A stretch of DNA of 64,000 bases from Streptomyces coryli (GCF_011044975.1 NZ_JAAKZV010000008.1:1-64000); one strand, 5' to 3'; shown: positions 1 through 8,645, counted from the stretch's first letter. Numbers and translations: made by a program. Notes: generated from the letters alone by a model not told the origin.

Positions 1-665
1 GGCGGGCCCTCCGTGCGGCGGCGGTATTCGATCAGGTCGGCGATCGAGATGATGGCGAAGCCGTGCTGCCGCGCGAACGGCACCAGCTGCGGCAGCCGCA
101 GCATGCTGCCGTCCTCCCCCGCGATCTCGCAGATCGCGGCGGCGGGCCGGAGCCCGGCGAGGCGGGCCAGGTCCACCGCGGCCTCGGTGTGGCCGTTACG
201 GGTGAGCACGCCGCCGTCGCGGGCGCGCAGCGGGAAGATGTGGCCGGGCCGTACGAAGTCGCCGGTGCCCGCCGCGGGGTCGGCGAGCAGGCGCAGCGTC
301 GTGGCGCGGTCGGCCGCGGAGATGCCGGTGGTGACGCCGTGCTCCGGCGTGCCGTCCACGGTGACGGTGAACGCGGTGCGCATCGACTCGGTGTTCTGCT
401 CCACCATCTGCCCGAGGCCCAGCCGGTCGAGCTCCGCGCCGGTCATCGGCGCGCAGATCATGCCGCTGCACTCGCGCATCATGAAGGCGATGGTCTGCGG
501 GGTGATCAGCTCGGACGCGGCGATCAGGTCGCCCTCGTTCTCCCGGTCCTCGTCGTCCACGACGACGACCGGACGCCCGGCGGCGATCTCCTCGATGGCG
601 CGCTCGACGGGGTCGAGGGTGAGGTCCTCGGACTCCGGAGCGGTCCAGGTCTGCAGTGCGGTCAT
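1..665 (-). CDS. ribBA: Bifunctional DHBP synthase / GTP cyclohydrolase II, 3' part cut by window edge
   Basis: The visible 221 residues are the 3,4-dihydroxy-2-butanone-4-phosphate synthase (RibB) domain. It carries the acidic motif [10 protein letters not shown] at residues 37-46 and, further on, [12 protein letters not shown] and the TRxGHTEA-type motif (here [12 protein letters not shown]). This domain turns ribulose 5-phosphate into the four-carbon riboflavin precursor. Actinobacterial homologues normally continue into a GTP cyclohydrolase II (RibA) domain, which would lie beyond base 1; that part is inferred. The ATG overlaps the stop codon of the upstream transporter gene by four bases (ATGA), so it is the last visible gene of the riboflavin operon. 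Confidence 0.93.
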   Translation of the reverse strand, partial: MTALQTWTAPESEDLTLDPVERAIEEIAAGRPVVVVDDEDRENEGDLIAASELITPQTIAFMMRECSGMICAPMTGAELDRLGLGQMVEQNTESMRTAFTVTVDGTPEHGVTTGISAADRATTLRLLADPAAGTGDFVRPGHIFPLRARDGGVLTRNGHTEAAVDLARLAGLRPAAAICEIAGEDGSMLRLPQLVPFARQHGFAIISIADLIEYRRRTEGP

Positions 666-1342
666 GCCGCGGCTCCTTCCAGGGTGGGCTGTGCCGGGTC
701 TGCGCTGGTGACGCGAGTGCGCCGCCACCAGGAGGCGAGGCCGCACAGCACCAGGACGAGATAGACGACGTAGACCAGGCCGGAGAAGGCGAGGCCGGAC
801 GAGAAGGCGAGCGGCACGCCGACGAGGTCGACCAGCAGCCAGGCGAACCAGAACTCGACGAGCCCGCGGGCCTGCGCGTACATGGCGACGAGGGTGCCGA
901 CGAATATGTACGCGTCCGGCCAGGGGTTCCAGGACAGCGACGGGATCGCGCTGAAGAGGCCGCCGACGGCGAGGGTGCCGACCGCGGCCATGGCGGCCAG
1001 CAGCCCGCGCTCGCGCCAGGTGGCGAAGCGCACGGCGATCTTCCCGCCGTCGCCGCCGTCCCGCTCGCTCTCCTTGCGCCCGGTCTGCCAGGCCCGCCAG
1101 CCCCATACGGCCACGCCGATGACCAGCAGCTGCTTGCCGACGCCGCCGCTGAGCTGCGCGGAGGCGTAGGCGGCGACGAGGATGACGCCGGACGCGAACT
1201 GCGTCGGCCAGGTCCACAGCGAGCGCTGCCAGCCGAGGGCGAGGGCTATCAGGCCGAGAGTGTTGCCGACGATGTCGGACCAGATGAGGTGCTGCCCGAA
1301 GGCCGTGAAGGCCTCGCCGTTCAGCCAGTCGATGACGCTCAC
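662..1342 (-). CDS. ribM: PnuC-family transporter, likely riboflavin transporter RibM
   Basis: This 226-residue hydrophobic protein has about seven predicted membrane segments. Its PnuC-like features include [18 protein letters not shown] near residue 30, the stretch [16 protein letters not shown], and a C-terminal tail on the membrane. PnuC proteins move nicotinamide riboside or related vitamins by facilitated diffusion. The copy inside actinobacterial riboflavin operons, RibM, is known to import riboflavin and roseoflavin. The position between ribE and ribBA, with four-base overlaps at both ends, supports RibM rather than a nicotinamide carrier. Expression should follow the upstream FMN riboswitch. 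Substrate is inferred from context. Confidence 0.85.
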   Translation of the reverse strand: MSVIDWLNGEAFTAFGQHLIWSDIVGNTLGLIALALGWQRSLWTWPTQFASGVILVAAYASAQLSGGVGKQLLVIGVAVWGWRAWQTGRKESERDGGDGGKIAVRFATWRERGLLAAMAAVGTLAVGGLFSAIPSLSWNPWPDAYIFVGTLVAMYAQARGLVEFWFAWLLVDLVGVPLAFSSGLAFSGLVYVVYLVLVLCGLASWWRRTRVTSADPAQPTLEGAAA

Positions 1343-1938
1343 TTGGCCGCTCCCGCGGTGAGCAGCCGCTCCACGTACTTGGCGATGACGTCGACCTCGA
1401 GGTTGACCGGGTCGCCGGCCTCCTTGATGCCGAGCGTCGTCAGCGCGAGCGTGGTGGGGATCAGGCTGATGGTGAAGTAGTCGGGCCCGGCGTCGACGAC
1501 GGTGAGGCTGACGCCGTCGACCGTGATGGAGCCCTTCTCGACGACGTAGCGGGTCAGGTCCGCGGGCAGCGAGATCTTGACGATCTCCCAGTTCTCGGAG
1601 GTCTTGCGCTCGACGATCGAGCCGGTGCCGTCCACGTGCCCCTGGACGATGTGCCCGCCCAGGCGCGCGCCCACGGCGGTGGGGCGCTCGAGGTTGACCC
1701 GGGAGCCGGCGCGCAGCGCGCCCAGGCTCGACCGGTTGAGGGTCTCGGCCATCACGTCGGCGGTGAACTCGTCGCCCTCGTGGTCCACGACGGTGAGGCA
1801 GACGCCGTTGACGGCGATCGAGTCGCCGTGCTTGGCGCCCTCGGTGACGACGGGGCCGCGGAGCCGGAAGCGGGACGCGTCGCCGAGTTCTTCGACGGCG
1901 ACGACCTCGCCCAGTTCCTCAACGATTCCGGTGAACAC
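1339..1938 (-). CDS. ribE: Riboflavin synthase alpha chain
   Basis: The 199-residue protein joins two lumazine-binding repeats. It starts with the family signature [12 protein letters not shown] and has NGVCLTV near residue 46 and VDGVSLTV in the second repeat, where the flavin precursor binds. It catalyses the dismutation of two 6,7-dimethyl-8-ribityllumazine molecules to riboflavin. Length is normal for the family. The gene begins just after the ribD stop codon and its own stop overlaps the ribM start, so the genes are translationally coupled. Lumazine synthase (ribH) is not visible and is probably past ribBA. Confidence 0.95.
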   Translation of the reverse strand: MFTGIVEELGEVVAVEELGDASRFRLRGPVVTEGAKHGDSIAVNGVCLTVVDHEGDEFTADVMAETLNRSSLGALRAGSRVNLERPTAVGARLGGHIVQGHVDGTGSIVERKTSENWEIVKISLPADLTRYVVEKGSITVDGVSLTVVDAGPDYFTISLIPTTLALTTLGIKEAGDPVNLEVDVIAKYVERLLTAGAAK

Positions 1939-1939
1939 G

Positions 1940-3088
1940 TCAGTTCTCCTTGGTGGCGGCGGTGGCGGGGACGGCGGTGATGCGCAGGTCGGGTCCGATG
2001 CGCTCGACGGTGGTCACGTCGAGGCGCAACGCCTCGCTGATCGTGCTGATTCCGGCGTCGCCGAGCGCGGCGGGCCCGGCGCCCAGCAGGACGGGGGCGA
2101 GGTAGCCGGTGACCTCGTCGACGGCACCGGCGGCGAGGAAGGCGCCGGCGAGGGTCGGGCCGCCCTCGAGGAGGACGGAGCGGACTCCGCGCTCGTACAG
2201 GGCGGCGAGCAGGTCGGGTACGGAGAGGCCGCCGCCGGCTGCCCGCGGCAGCCGGAGCACCTCGGCGCGGCCGGTCAGGTGGGACGCGTCGGCGTCGGTG
2301 GCGACGGCGATGAGGGTGGGCGCGGCGTCGTCGAGGACACGCGCGTCCGGCTTTACGGCGGTGGCATTGCTGTCGACGATCACGCGCAGCGGCTGGGTGA
2401 CGCCGTCCCGTCCCCGTACGGCCAGGTGGGGGTCATCGGCACGGGCCGTGCCCGCCCCGGCCACCACCGCGTCCGCCTCGGCGCGCAGCCGGTGCACGTC
2501 GGCGCGGGACTCGGCGGAGGTGATCCAGCGGCTGGTGCCGTCGGCGGCGGCGCTGCGGCCGTCGAGGCCGGCGGCGTACTTCCAGCGCACGAAGGGGCGG
2601 CCGGTCTGTACGGCGGTGAGCCAGGCCCGGTTCCCGGCGGCGGCCTCATCCGCGAGCAGCCCGCCCTCGGCCTCGACGCCGGCCGCGGCGAGGGTGGCGG
2701 CGCCGCCGCTCGGTGCGCCCGAATGGGGCATCCCCTGCTCGGAGCTTGTCGGAGAGCTTGGGGAAGGGTCGGCGACGGCGTAGACGACGCGGCTGACGCC
2801 GGCGTCGATCAGCGCCTGGGCGCAGGGGCCGGTGCGGCCGGTGTGGTTGCAGGGCTCGAGGGTGACGACGGCGGTGCCGCCGCGGGCCCGCTCCCCGGCG
2901 TCGGCGAGCGCGTGGATCTCGGCGTGCGGGCCGCCGGCCCGCTGGTGGTAGCCCTCGCCGACCGTACGGCCATCGGCGTCGAGGATGACGCAGCCGACGA
3001 CGGGGTTGGGGCTGGTGGAGCCGAGAGCGCGGGCGGCCAGCGCAATGGCGCGGCGCATCGCTGCGGTGTCGGCTGCTGCGGGGGCCAC
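1940..3088 (-). CDS. ribD: Bifunctional riboflavin deaminase/reductase with an in-frame repeat insertion
   Basis: The N-terminal zinc deaminase domain shows HAEIHAL and PCNHTGRTGPC (roughly residues 54-95). The C-terminal reductase domain has FVRWKYAAGLDGRSA and a C-terminal LLEGGPTLAGAF. Together they convert the GTP cyclohydrolase product into the ribitylamino-uracil intermediate. GTG at 3088 follows an AGGAGGA ribosome binding site four bases upstream. The protein is 382 residues, slightly long: between the domains an unusual Ser/Gly/Pro stretch (about residues 112-128) is encoded by a hairpin-forming sequence at 2727-2768 that does not look like RibD coding sequence. It is the first gene after the FMN riboswitch. 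Confidence 0.95.
   Translation of the reverse strand: MAPAAADTAAMRRAIALAARALGSTSPNPVVGCVILDADGRTVGEGYHQRAGGPHAEIHALADAGERARGGTAVVTLEPCNHTGRTGPCAQALIDAGVSRVVYAVADPSPSSPTSSEQGMPHSGAPSGGAATLAAAGVEAEGGLLADEAAAGNRAWLTAVQTGRPFVRWKYAAGLDGRSAAADGTSRWITSAESRADVHRLRAEADAVVAGAGTARADDPHLAVRGRDGVTQPLRVIVDSNATAVKPDARVLDDAAPTLIAVATDADASHLTGRAEVLRLPRAAGGGLSVPDLLAALYERGVRSVLLEGGPTLAGAFLAAGAVDEVTGYLAPVLLGAGPAALGDAGISTISEALRLDVTTVERIGPDLRITAVPATAATKEN
2727..2768 (-). repeat. Hairpin-forming repeat-like insertion inside ribD
   Basis: On the minus strand the segment reads CCCC, AAGCTC, a loop, GAGC, A, GGGG, then ATGCCCC, giving nested inverted repeats. Its composition (AAGCTCTC, AGCAGGGGATGCCCC) differs from the surrounding ribD codons. 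It resembles, from memory, the short AAGCTC/GAGCAGGGG-type dispersed palindromes of Streptomyces genomes. It stays in frame and encodes the linker between deaminase and reductase domains. No second copy was found in this window, so membership in a repeat family is inferred. Confidence 0.55.
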
Positions 3089-3243
3089 CGGGTCCTCCTG
3101 CCTGCTACGGGCAGAGACTCCGGGGCTGTCGAATGCGACAGATATACGGAAACGCGGTCACCGGGGACGGAGCCGACGGGCTGCCCCCGCTCCCATGCCG
3201 GGAGTGGGGCGCCTGGCGAGGCACCGCACCGGTGGCGATCCCG

Positions 3244-3378
3244 CGCGCACTGCCTCCCATCCGGACTTTAACCGTCGGTCCAGGAATTTCACCTGGTCAA
3301 CCGGCCGCTGGCGGCGGACGGGTCGCGGACTGTAACCGCCGGTTCGGACTTTCACCGACCCCGGAGTGCGCTGCGTTG
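3244..3378 (-). ncRNA. FMN riboswitch (RFN element)
   Basis: Read on the minus strand, the region has the conserved RFN blocks in order: CTCCGGGGTCGGTGAAAGTC, then CCGGCGGT followed by ACAGTCCGCGACCC, a variable stem, GGTTGACCAGGTGAAATTCC, and GACCGACGGTTAAAGTCCGG with GATGGGAGGCAGTGCGCG closing. These match the multi-helix junction that binds FMN. It lies about 160 bases upstream of the ribD start. In actinobacteria such elements usually act by sequestering the ribosome binding site or by termination; which applies here cannot be decided by eye. Confidence 0.96.
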
Positions 3379-3558
3379 TCACTGGTACGTGTTCCAGTCT
3401 GCCACGTCACGGCGCGGACCAATCCCGGATGTGGGCCGGATCACGCCCTCCGGCGGGCGTCACACATCGGTAAGGCCTCAGGGGGATGAGCTCCCGCCGC
3501 CCGGCTCGTTGGATGGATGAGGGGCACCGGCCCCATTCACTTCAACACGGGAGACATC
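3379..3558. other. Divergent intergenic region between riboflavin operon and DM13 gene
   Basis: This stretch must hold the minus-strand promoter of the riboflavin operon and the plus-strand promoter of the DM13 gene. I see a small GC-rich hairpin (CCTCCGGCGGGCG, near 3450) and no gene. No convincing -10/-35 pair could be assigned by eye. Confidence 0.4.
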
Positions 3559-4128
3559 ATGGGCCGACTTCGCCGTACGCTGACGAAGCCGCTGGTCGTA
3601 GGGCTGCTGCTGGCCGGGCTCGTGGCCGGGGGCGCCGGTCTGTACTGGTTCCAGCCGTGGAAGCTCTGGGTCGACGAGACGGTGCAGGACGCGGACCCCG
3701 CAGCCGCGGCATCGTCCAAGGCGCCGCCCGCCGAGGCCCCGGAAGAATCCGAATCGGCCCAGCCGCCCGCCCCGAAGGATCTCGCCACCGGCGACTTCAT
3801 CACCCATGAGCACGCCACCTCGGGCTCGGTCCGGGTGATCGAGCGGCCGGACGGCTCCCGGGTGCTGCGGCTGGAGAATCTGGATACGAGCAACGGTCCC
3901 GACCTGCGGGTATGGGTCACCGACGCGCCGGTGAAGGAGGGCCGGGCGGGCTGGAAGGTCTTCGACGACGGGAAGTACCGCGAGCTCGGCAAGCTCAAGG
4001 GCAACAAGGGCAGCCAGAACTACGAGCTCCCCGCGGACGTCGACCTGGACACGTACGGCAGCGTGAGCATCTGGTGCAAGCGCTTCGCCGTCTCCTTCGG
4101 GGCCGCGGAGCTCGCCGTTCGCTCCTGA
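3559..4128 (+). CDS. DM13-domain membrane-anchored protein
   Basis: The protein is about 189 residues from ATG 3559, chosen because GGGAG lies six bases upstream; an in-frame codon at 3517 lacks such a site. A positively charged start (MGRLRRTLTKP) is followed by one membrane segment (about residues 11-32), an acidic, Pro/Ala-rich linker, then a DM13 domain. In the domain, GDFITHEHATSGSV, LRLENLDTSNGPDLRVWV and the terminal SIWCKRFAVSFGAAEL are seen. DM13 domains are extracytoplasmic beta-sandwich modules with a nearly invariant Cys (here in WCKRF) and are proposed to take part in redox or electron transfer. The exact role is unknown. Confidence 0.8.
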   Translation: MGRLRRTLTKPLVVGLLLAGLVAGGAGLYWFQPWKLWVDETVQDADPAAAASSKAPPAEAPEESESAQPPAPKDLATGDFITHEHATSGSVRVIERPDGSRVLRLENLDTSNGPDLRVWVTDAPVKEGRAGWKVFDDGKYRELGKLKGNKGSQNYELPADVDLDTYGSVSIWCKRFAVSFGAAELAVRS

Positions 4129-4186
4129 GGGTGATGCCGCATTTTCCAACGGCGGTGGGCGGCCCCGGACTGCCAAGGTGGCCCGT

Positions 4187-4888
4187 ATGACGTCAGGGGA
4201 ACGCCTCGCCGACGCGCCGCCCGCCGTCGGCGCCATCGTGGAGCGGATGCGCGCCCTCCGCGCCGCGCTGCCCGCCAGGGACGGCGTCGCGGTCTTCAAC
4301 GAGCTCTACCTCTCCGTGACGGAGGAGGTGGACCAACGCCTCGCCCGCGGCGGCTATTTCGCCGACTCCGCGGCCACCGCGCACCTGTGCGCCCGCTTCG
4401 CCGAGCGGTTCCTCGACGCCGTGGCGGCCGCGTCCGCAGGCCGCCGCACCCGCGCCTGCTGGCGGCCGCTGATCCTGGCCAGGCAGCACCGCGGCGTCGC
4501 GCCGATGCAGTTCGCGCTGGCCGGGATCAACGCCCATGTGGGGCATGACCTGCCGCTCGCCGTCGTCGACACCTGCGAGGAGCTGGAGCTGCACCCGCGG
4601 GAGATCGCCGCCGACTATCAGCGCGTCGGCGACCTCCTGGAGGCCCTCGAGGAGCGCATCCGCGACGACCTGATGCCGGGCCCCGACGCCCTGGACGTCG
4701 CCGACCCGCTCACCCACCTCGCCGGCTCCTGGAGCCTGGACCGCGCCCGCGAAGGCGCCTGGTCGGCGGCGAAGGTGCTGTGGCGGCTGCGCGAACTCCC
4801 CGAGGTGGGCGAGGAGTTCGAGCAGCGCCTGGATCAGTCGATCGGCCTGGTGTCGCGCTGCCTGCTGGTGCCGCTCAACGGGCGCTAG
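4187..4888 (+). CDS. DUF5995 family protein
   Basis: This 233-residue, mostly helical soluble protein looks like the DUF5995 family common in actinomycetes. Typical features are VAVFNELYLSVTEEV near residue 45, the stretch WRPLILARQHRGVAPMQFAL, and AGINAHVGHDLPLAV with conserved His residues (about 125-135). The biochemical role is unknown; conserved His/Asn residues could bind a metal or cofactor. ATG 4187 is preferred over GTG 4178 because AAGGTGG sits just upstream. It is convergent with the davB-like gene, whose stop lies only 10 bases away. Confidence 0.7.
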   Translation: MTSGERLADAPPAVGAIVERMRALRAALPARDGVAVFNELYLSVTEEVDQRLARGGYFADSAATAHLCARFAERFLDAVAAASAGRRTRACWRPLILARQHRGVAPMQFALAGINAHVGHDLPLAVVDTCEELELHPREIAADYQRVGDLLEALEERIRDDLMPGPDALDVADPLTHLAGSWSLDRAREGAWSAAKVLWRLRELPEVGEEFEQRLDQSIGLVSRCLLVPLNGR

Positions 4889-4898
4889 TCAGCAGGCC

Positions 4899-6605
4899 CT
4901 AGTCCTCCGGCAGCTCCACCGGCGCGATCTCGTCGAAGACGTCCCCGGGCCCGGGGTTCGCCTGGTCCGTAGCCCCGCCGAAGTGGTGCATGACGCCCCA
5001 GACCGCGTTCAGCGCGGTCTGGATCGCGCCTTCCGCCCACCCCGCCGTCCACGAGATGTCGTCGCCCGCGAGGAAGAGCCCGCGCTTGTCCTCCGGCAGC
5101 CGGTCCTGCATGAAGTGGGTGAACAGCCGCCGCTGGTAGCGGTAGTGGCCGGGCAGGTTCGCCTTGAAGGCGCCCATGAAGTACGGCTCGTTCTCCCACG
5201 ACACCGTCACCGGATTGCCGATGATGTGCTTACGGATGTCGACCTTCGGATAGATCTCGCCGAGCGACTTCAGCATGACCTCCATCCGCTCGGCCGCGGA
5301 CAGCGGCAGCCACTTCAGGCTGTCGTCGCACCACGTGTAGGAGAGGCAGATGACGGCGGGCTTGTCCGGGCCGTCGTCGAGGAGATACGTGCCCCGCGTC
5401 ATCCGGTCCGTCAGCGTCATCGACATGACGTCGCGCCCCGTCACCTCGTCCTTGTCCAGCCAGAACGGCCGGTCGACGGGCACGAAGAGCTTCGACGACT
5501 CCATGTAGTGGGTGCGCTCGACCGCCGTCCAGTGGTCGATCGGCAGCAGCTCGTCGTCGCAGTCGATCTTCGACAGCAGCATCCAGGACTGCGCGGTGAA
5601 GATCGCGGCGCGGTATGTGCGGATGTCCCCGCCGGCGTCGGTGATGGTGATCCGGTTGCCCGCGGTCCGGTTCATGCGGGTCACGGCGGGGCGCGGCATG
5701 TCCCCGGAGTGCAGCGACGCCAGCGACGTGCCCTGCGCCCAGTGCACGATCTTCTCCGGCTCCCGGGTCCACAGCCGCAGCGGCAGCTGCTGACTGCCGC
5801 CGACGATGCCGCGGTGGTGGTCGTCGGCCTCGGTGTAGACGACGCGGAGGATCTCCAGGATGGAGTTCGGGAAGTCGGTGTCCCAGCCGCCCGTACCGAA
5901 GCCGACCTGGCCGAATATCTCGCGGTGGCGGAAGGACTTGAAGGCCTCGGAGTCGCAGAGGTAGCCGTAGAAGGTCTGGTTGTCGAGCTTCTCGACCAGC
6001 CGGGCCCAGATCTCGCGGATGCGCGGGACGTCGCGCTCGCGGATGGCCTGGTTCATGTCGGAGAAGTCGGCGCCCTCCTCCAGGCAGGCGTTCCAGGCCG
6101 TGGCGACGTCGCGGTAGACGTGCGGCAGGTCCTCGATGGTCTCGGCGTAGTGCGACTCGCCCTTGAGGTCGACGACGGTCGACGGGGTGTCGGGGGCGAG
6201 CGGGTTCGGGAACGGCCTGGTCTTCAGGCCCACCAGGTCGATGTAGTGCTGCAGCGCCGTCGAGGACGGCGGGAAGCGCATCGCGCCCATTTCGGCGGTG
6301 AGTTGCGGGTCGCAGCCGGGGAAGGTCTCGGTGCGCAGCCGCCCGCCGATCTTGTCGGCCTCGTAGACGACCGGCTTCAGGCCCATCTTCATCAGCTCGT
6401 ACGCGGCCACGATCCCGGAGAGACCGCCGCCGATGACGGCCACCTCGGCGCCGTGCTCGGTCGCGGGTATCTGGCCCAGGCCCGCCGGGTGCGCGAGCTG
6501 GTCGTCGTACGCGAAGGGGAAGTCGGGGCCGAACATGGTGATCGGCTTGGCGGCGGCCTCGTCTTCGCTGGTGGCGTGGACGGCGGTGGGCACCGTGGAC
6601 GTCAT
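4899..6605 (-). CDS. davB: Flavin amine oxidase, likely L-lysine 2-monooxygenase
   Basis: The 568-residue protein has an FAD-binding Rossmann motif, VIGGGLSGIVAAYELMKMG, near residue 57, a GGRLRTETF motif and the C-terminal flavin segment FLAGDDISWTAGWAEGAIQT. The N-terminal block KPITMFGPDFPFAYDD and the terminal HHFGG...NPGPGDVF segment strongly resemble, from memory, Pseudomonas putida DavB, which oxidatively decarboxylates L-lysine to 5-aminovaleramide. The downstream position of a DavA-like amidase in the same operon supports this. A tryptophan or other amino-acid 2-monooxygenase is the main alternative. No signal peptide is present. Confidence 0.85.
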   Translation of the reverse strand: MTSTVPTAVHATSEDEAAAKPITMFGPDFPFAYDDQLAHPAGLGQIPATEHGAEVAVIGGGLSGIVAAYELMKMGLKPVVYEADKIGGRLRTETFPGCDPQLTAEMGAMRFPPSSTALQHYIDLVGLKTRPFPNPLAPDTPSTVVDLKGESHYAETIEDLPHVYRDVATAWNACLEEGADFSDMNQAIRERDVPRIREIWARLVEKLDNQTFYGYLCDSEAFKSFRHREIFGQVGFGTGGWDTDFPNSILEILRVVYTEADDHHRGIVGGSQQLPLRLWTREPEKIVHWAQGTSLASLHSGDMPRPAVTRMNRTAGNRITITDAGGDIRTYRAAIFTAQSWMLLSKIDCDDELLPIDHWTAVERTHYMESSKLFVPVDRPFWLDKDEVTGRDVMSMTLTDRMTRGTYLLDDGPDKPAVICLSYTWCDDSLKWLPLSAAERMEVMLKSLGEIYPKVDIRKHIIGNPVTVSWENEPYFMGAFKANLPGHYRYQRRLFTHFMQDRLPEDKRGLFLAGDDISWTAGWAEGAIQTALNAVWGVMHHFGGATDQANPGPGDVFDEIAPVELPED

Positions 6606-6661
6606 CGGCGCGGGTCTCCTTGCAGGGGAAGGCGGTACGCAGGGGGATGGAGCGGGGTGGT

Positions 6662-7438
6662 TCAGCGGTAGAGCTCGGGGCGGCGGTCCGCCAGATAGGT
6701 GTTCTCCGCCCGGGAGGCGGCGAGCAGCTCCGGCTCGACATCGGCGATGATCAGGTCCTCGCCGAGCCCGGCGCGGGCGCGGACGGTCCCGTCGGGGGCG
6801 GCCAGGCAGCTCAGCCCGGCGAAGTCGTAGTCGCCCTCGCGGCCGCAGCGGTTCGCGTACGCGACGTAGAGCTGGCTCTCCCAGGCCCGGGTCGGGACCA
6901 CGCTGTTGGCGACGATCTCGTACGGCCGCATCAGCGCGGTGGGCACCAGCAGCAGCTCGGTGCCGGCCAGCGCGTGCGCCCGTACGGCCTCAGGGAACTC
7001 GACGTCGTAGCAGATCAGCAGCCCGACGCAGAGGCCGTCGACGTCGGCCTGGACGACCGGGTCCGCGCCCGCGGCGAAGGTCTTCTGCTCGAAGTCGCCG
7101 AAGAGGTGGGTCTTGCGGTAGTTCGCCAGCGCGGCGCCGTGCGGGCCGATGAGCTGGACGGCGTTGTACGTGGTGCCGCCCGGGCCCGCCTCGGGGTAGC
7201 CGTACGCGATGGCCAGGCCGTGCTCGGCGGCTATGCGGGCGACGGCGTGCGCGCCGGGGCCGTTCGCGGGCTCGGCGGCGTGGTCGGTGGCGTAGCCGGT
7301 GAGGTACAGCTCGGAGGTGACCAGCAGCCGGGCCCCGCCGGCGGCGGCGCGGCGGGCGGCGGTGTCGAGGGAGCGGAGGGCGGCACGGGTGGAGGCGGGG
7401 ACGCCGGGAGGGCCTTGGAACAGCGCGATGCGCACCAC
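6662..7438 (-). CDS. davA: Carbon-nitrogen hydrolase, likely 5-aminovaleramidase
   Basis: The 258-residue nitrilase-fold protein has the complete Glu-Lys-Cys triad: E43 in TSELYLTGY, K109 in NYRKTHLFG and C143 in LLICYDVEFPE. Length and sequence resemble P. putida DavA, which hydrolyses 5-aminovaleramide to 5-aminovalerate and ammonia. It sits 56 bases upstream of the lysine-monooxygenase-like gene on the same strand, so the pair forms the two-step lysine to 5-aminovalerate route. Two adjacent GTG codons (7438, 7435) follow GGGGAGGTGAG; either could be the start. Other omega-amidase substrates cannot be excluded. Confidence 0.83.
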   Translation of the reverse strand: MVRIALFQGPPGVPASTRAALRSLDTAARRAAAGGARLLVTSELYLTGYATDHAAEPANGPGAHAVARIAAEHGLAIAYGYPEAGPGGTTYNAVQLIGPHGAALANYRKTHLFGDFEQKTFAAGADPVVQADVDGLCVGLLICYDVEFPEAVRAHALAGTELLLVPTALMRPYEIVANSVVPTRAWESQLYVAYANRCGREGDYDFAGLSCLAAPDGTVRARAGLGEDLIIADVEPELLAASRAENTYLADRRPELYR

Positions 7439-7584
7439 CGCTCACCTCCCCTTTTCGCCTGTCCGGTCAACAGATTCGAAGGTACGCAATCGGCCTGGCG
7501 GCCAGCAAGGAGCATTCTTTGCGGGCAGACCAGCGATTCGTTGCGCGCGAATGGCCGGAGACGGAGATCTGTTGCGCACGCCAT

Positions 7585-7607
7585 AGCCCGGCCGGCGCTT
7601 GAGGCCG
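7585..7607 (+). repeat. Dispersed Streptomyces-type intergenic repeat, copy 1
   Basis: AGCCCGGCCGGCGCTTGAGG at about 7585-7604 matches nearly base for base the sequence at the 3' end of ggt (about 23046-23065). It is followed by a GC-rich dyad (GCGCCGCGTGCGCG). It sits in the gap between the Lrp gene's 3' end and davA, and might act as a terminator for the regulator gene. Confidence 0.55.
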
Positions 7608-7648
7608 AGCGCCGCGTGCGCGATTTCCGCGCGCAGCGCGGCCCAGAG

Positions 7649-8101
7649 CTACTGCGCGGGTGCCGCGTACCGCCGCAAGAGCGGTGACAGCACCAGCACG
7701 GACTTCGTCCGGTCCACGAACTCCAGCCCGGCGATCTTCTCCAGCACCCGCTCGAAGTGCCGCACGTCAGCGGCGAAGACCTGCACCACGGCGTCGGCCT
7801 CCCCCGTCACCGTCGAGGCGGACGCCACCTCCGGGAAGCGGGCCAGCGCGTCGTGGATGTCCTCGGGCGAGGTCTTGCCGCGGCAGTAGACCTCGACCAG
7901 CGCTTCCGTGGACCACCCCAGCGCCGTCGGGTCGACCTGCACGGTGAAGCCGATGATCGCGCCGGAGTCACGCAGCCGGTCCACCCGCCGCTTCACCGCG
8001 GGGGCGGAGAGGCCGACCTCGGCGCCGATGTCGGCGTACGAGCGGCGGGCGTCCTCGGCGAGGACCCGCACGATCCGCTCGTCGAGATCGTCTAGTCGCA
8101 T
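7649..8101 (-). CDS. Lrp/AsnC family transcriptional regulator
   Basis: The 150-residue protein has the standard layout: an N-terminal winged helix-turn-helix (ADIGAEVGLSAPAVKRRVDRL, about residues 23-43) and a C-terminal ligand-binding RAM domain (ASTVTGEADAVVQVF near residue 95). Lrp-type proteins sense amino acids and control their transport and breakdown. It lies upstream of the lysine-catabolic davA-davB pair on the same strand with a 210-base gap, so it is the likely lysine-responsive regulator; this is inference from context. The gap contains A/T-richer patches (ATTCTTTGCGGG, GATTCGTTGCGCGC) that could be operator half-sites. Confidence 0.88.
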   Translation of the reverse strand: MRLDDLDERIVRVLAEDARRSYADIGAEVGLSAPAVKRRVDRLRDSGAIIGFTVQVDPTALGWSTEALVEVYCRGKTSPEDIHDALARFPEVASASTVTGEADAVVQVFAADVRHFERVLEKIAGLEFVDRTKSVLVLSPLLRRYAAPAQ

Positions 8102-8156
8102 ACGGGCAGTAGAACACGCCCGCGAACCGGCCGCGGCGCGGGTCTACGGTGGGTCC

Positions 8157-8645
8157 ATGAGCATCTATGACATCAGCCTCAGCACCCTCACGGGCGACCC
8201 CTCGTCACTGGCGCCGTACCAGGGCAAGGCCGTCCTGGCGGTCAACGTCGCCTCGAAGTGCGGCCTCACCCCGCAGTACGCGGGCCTGGAGCGGCTCCAG
8301 GAGCGCTATGCGGAGCGCGGCTTCACGGTGGCCGGCTTCCCGTGCAACCAGTTCGGCGGCCAGGAGCCCGGCACGTCCGACGAGATCGCCACCTTCTGCT
8401 CGGCGACGTACGGCGTCACCTTCCCGATGTTCGAAAAGCTGGAGGTCAACGGGCCTGACCGGCACCCGCTCTACCAGGAGCTGACGCAGACCGCGGACGC
8501 CGACGGCGAGGCCGGCGACATCCAGTGGAACTTCGAGAAGTTCCTCATCGCCCCGTCCGGCGAGGTGGTGGCCCGCATCCGCCCGCGCACCGAGCCCGAG
8601 GACCCGGCGCTGATCGCGGCGATCGAGGCCGTGCTGCCGAGCTGA
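8157..8645 (+). CDS. Glutathione-peroxidase-family thiol peroxidase
   Basis: The 162-residue protein has all GPx motifs: NVASKCGLTPQY with the peroxidatic Cys near residue 37, GFPCNQFGGQEPG with the conserved Gln and a second Cys, and IQWNFEKFLI with the catalytic Trp and Asn. A Cys, not selenocysteine, occupies the active site. Actinomycetes lack glutathione, so the enzyme most likely uses thioredoxin to reduce lipid or alkyl hydroperoxides; that is family knowledge. It is divergent from the Lrp gene with only 55 bases between starts, and ends at a strong hairpin. Confidence 0.93.
   Translation: MSIYDISLSTLTGDPSSLAPYQGKAVLAVNVASKCGLTPQYAGLERLQERYAERGFTVAGFPCNQFGGQEPGTSDEIATFCSATYGVTFPMFEKLEVNGPDRHPLYQELTQTADADGEAGDIQWNFEKFLIAPSGEVVARIRPRTEPEDPALIAAIEAVLPS

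Noticed and set aside
1577-3271. A 564-codon plus-strand frame opposite ribE and ribD
   Set aside because: Antisense to two clear enzymes and without recognisable motifs.
8157-8645. Possible selenoprotein glutathione peroxidase
   Set aside because: The active-site codon encodes Cys in ASKCGLT; there is no in-frame TGA.
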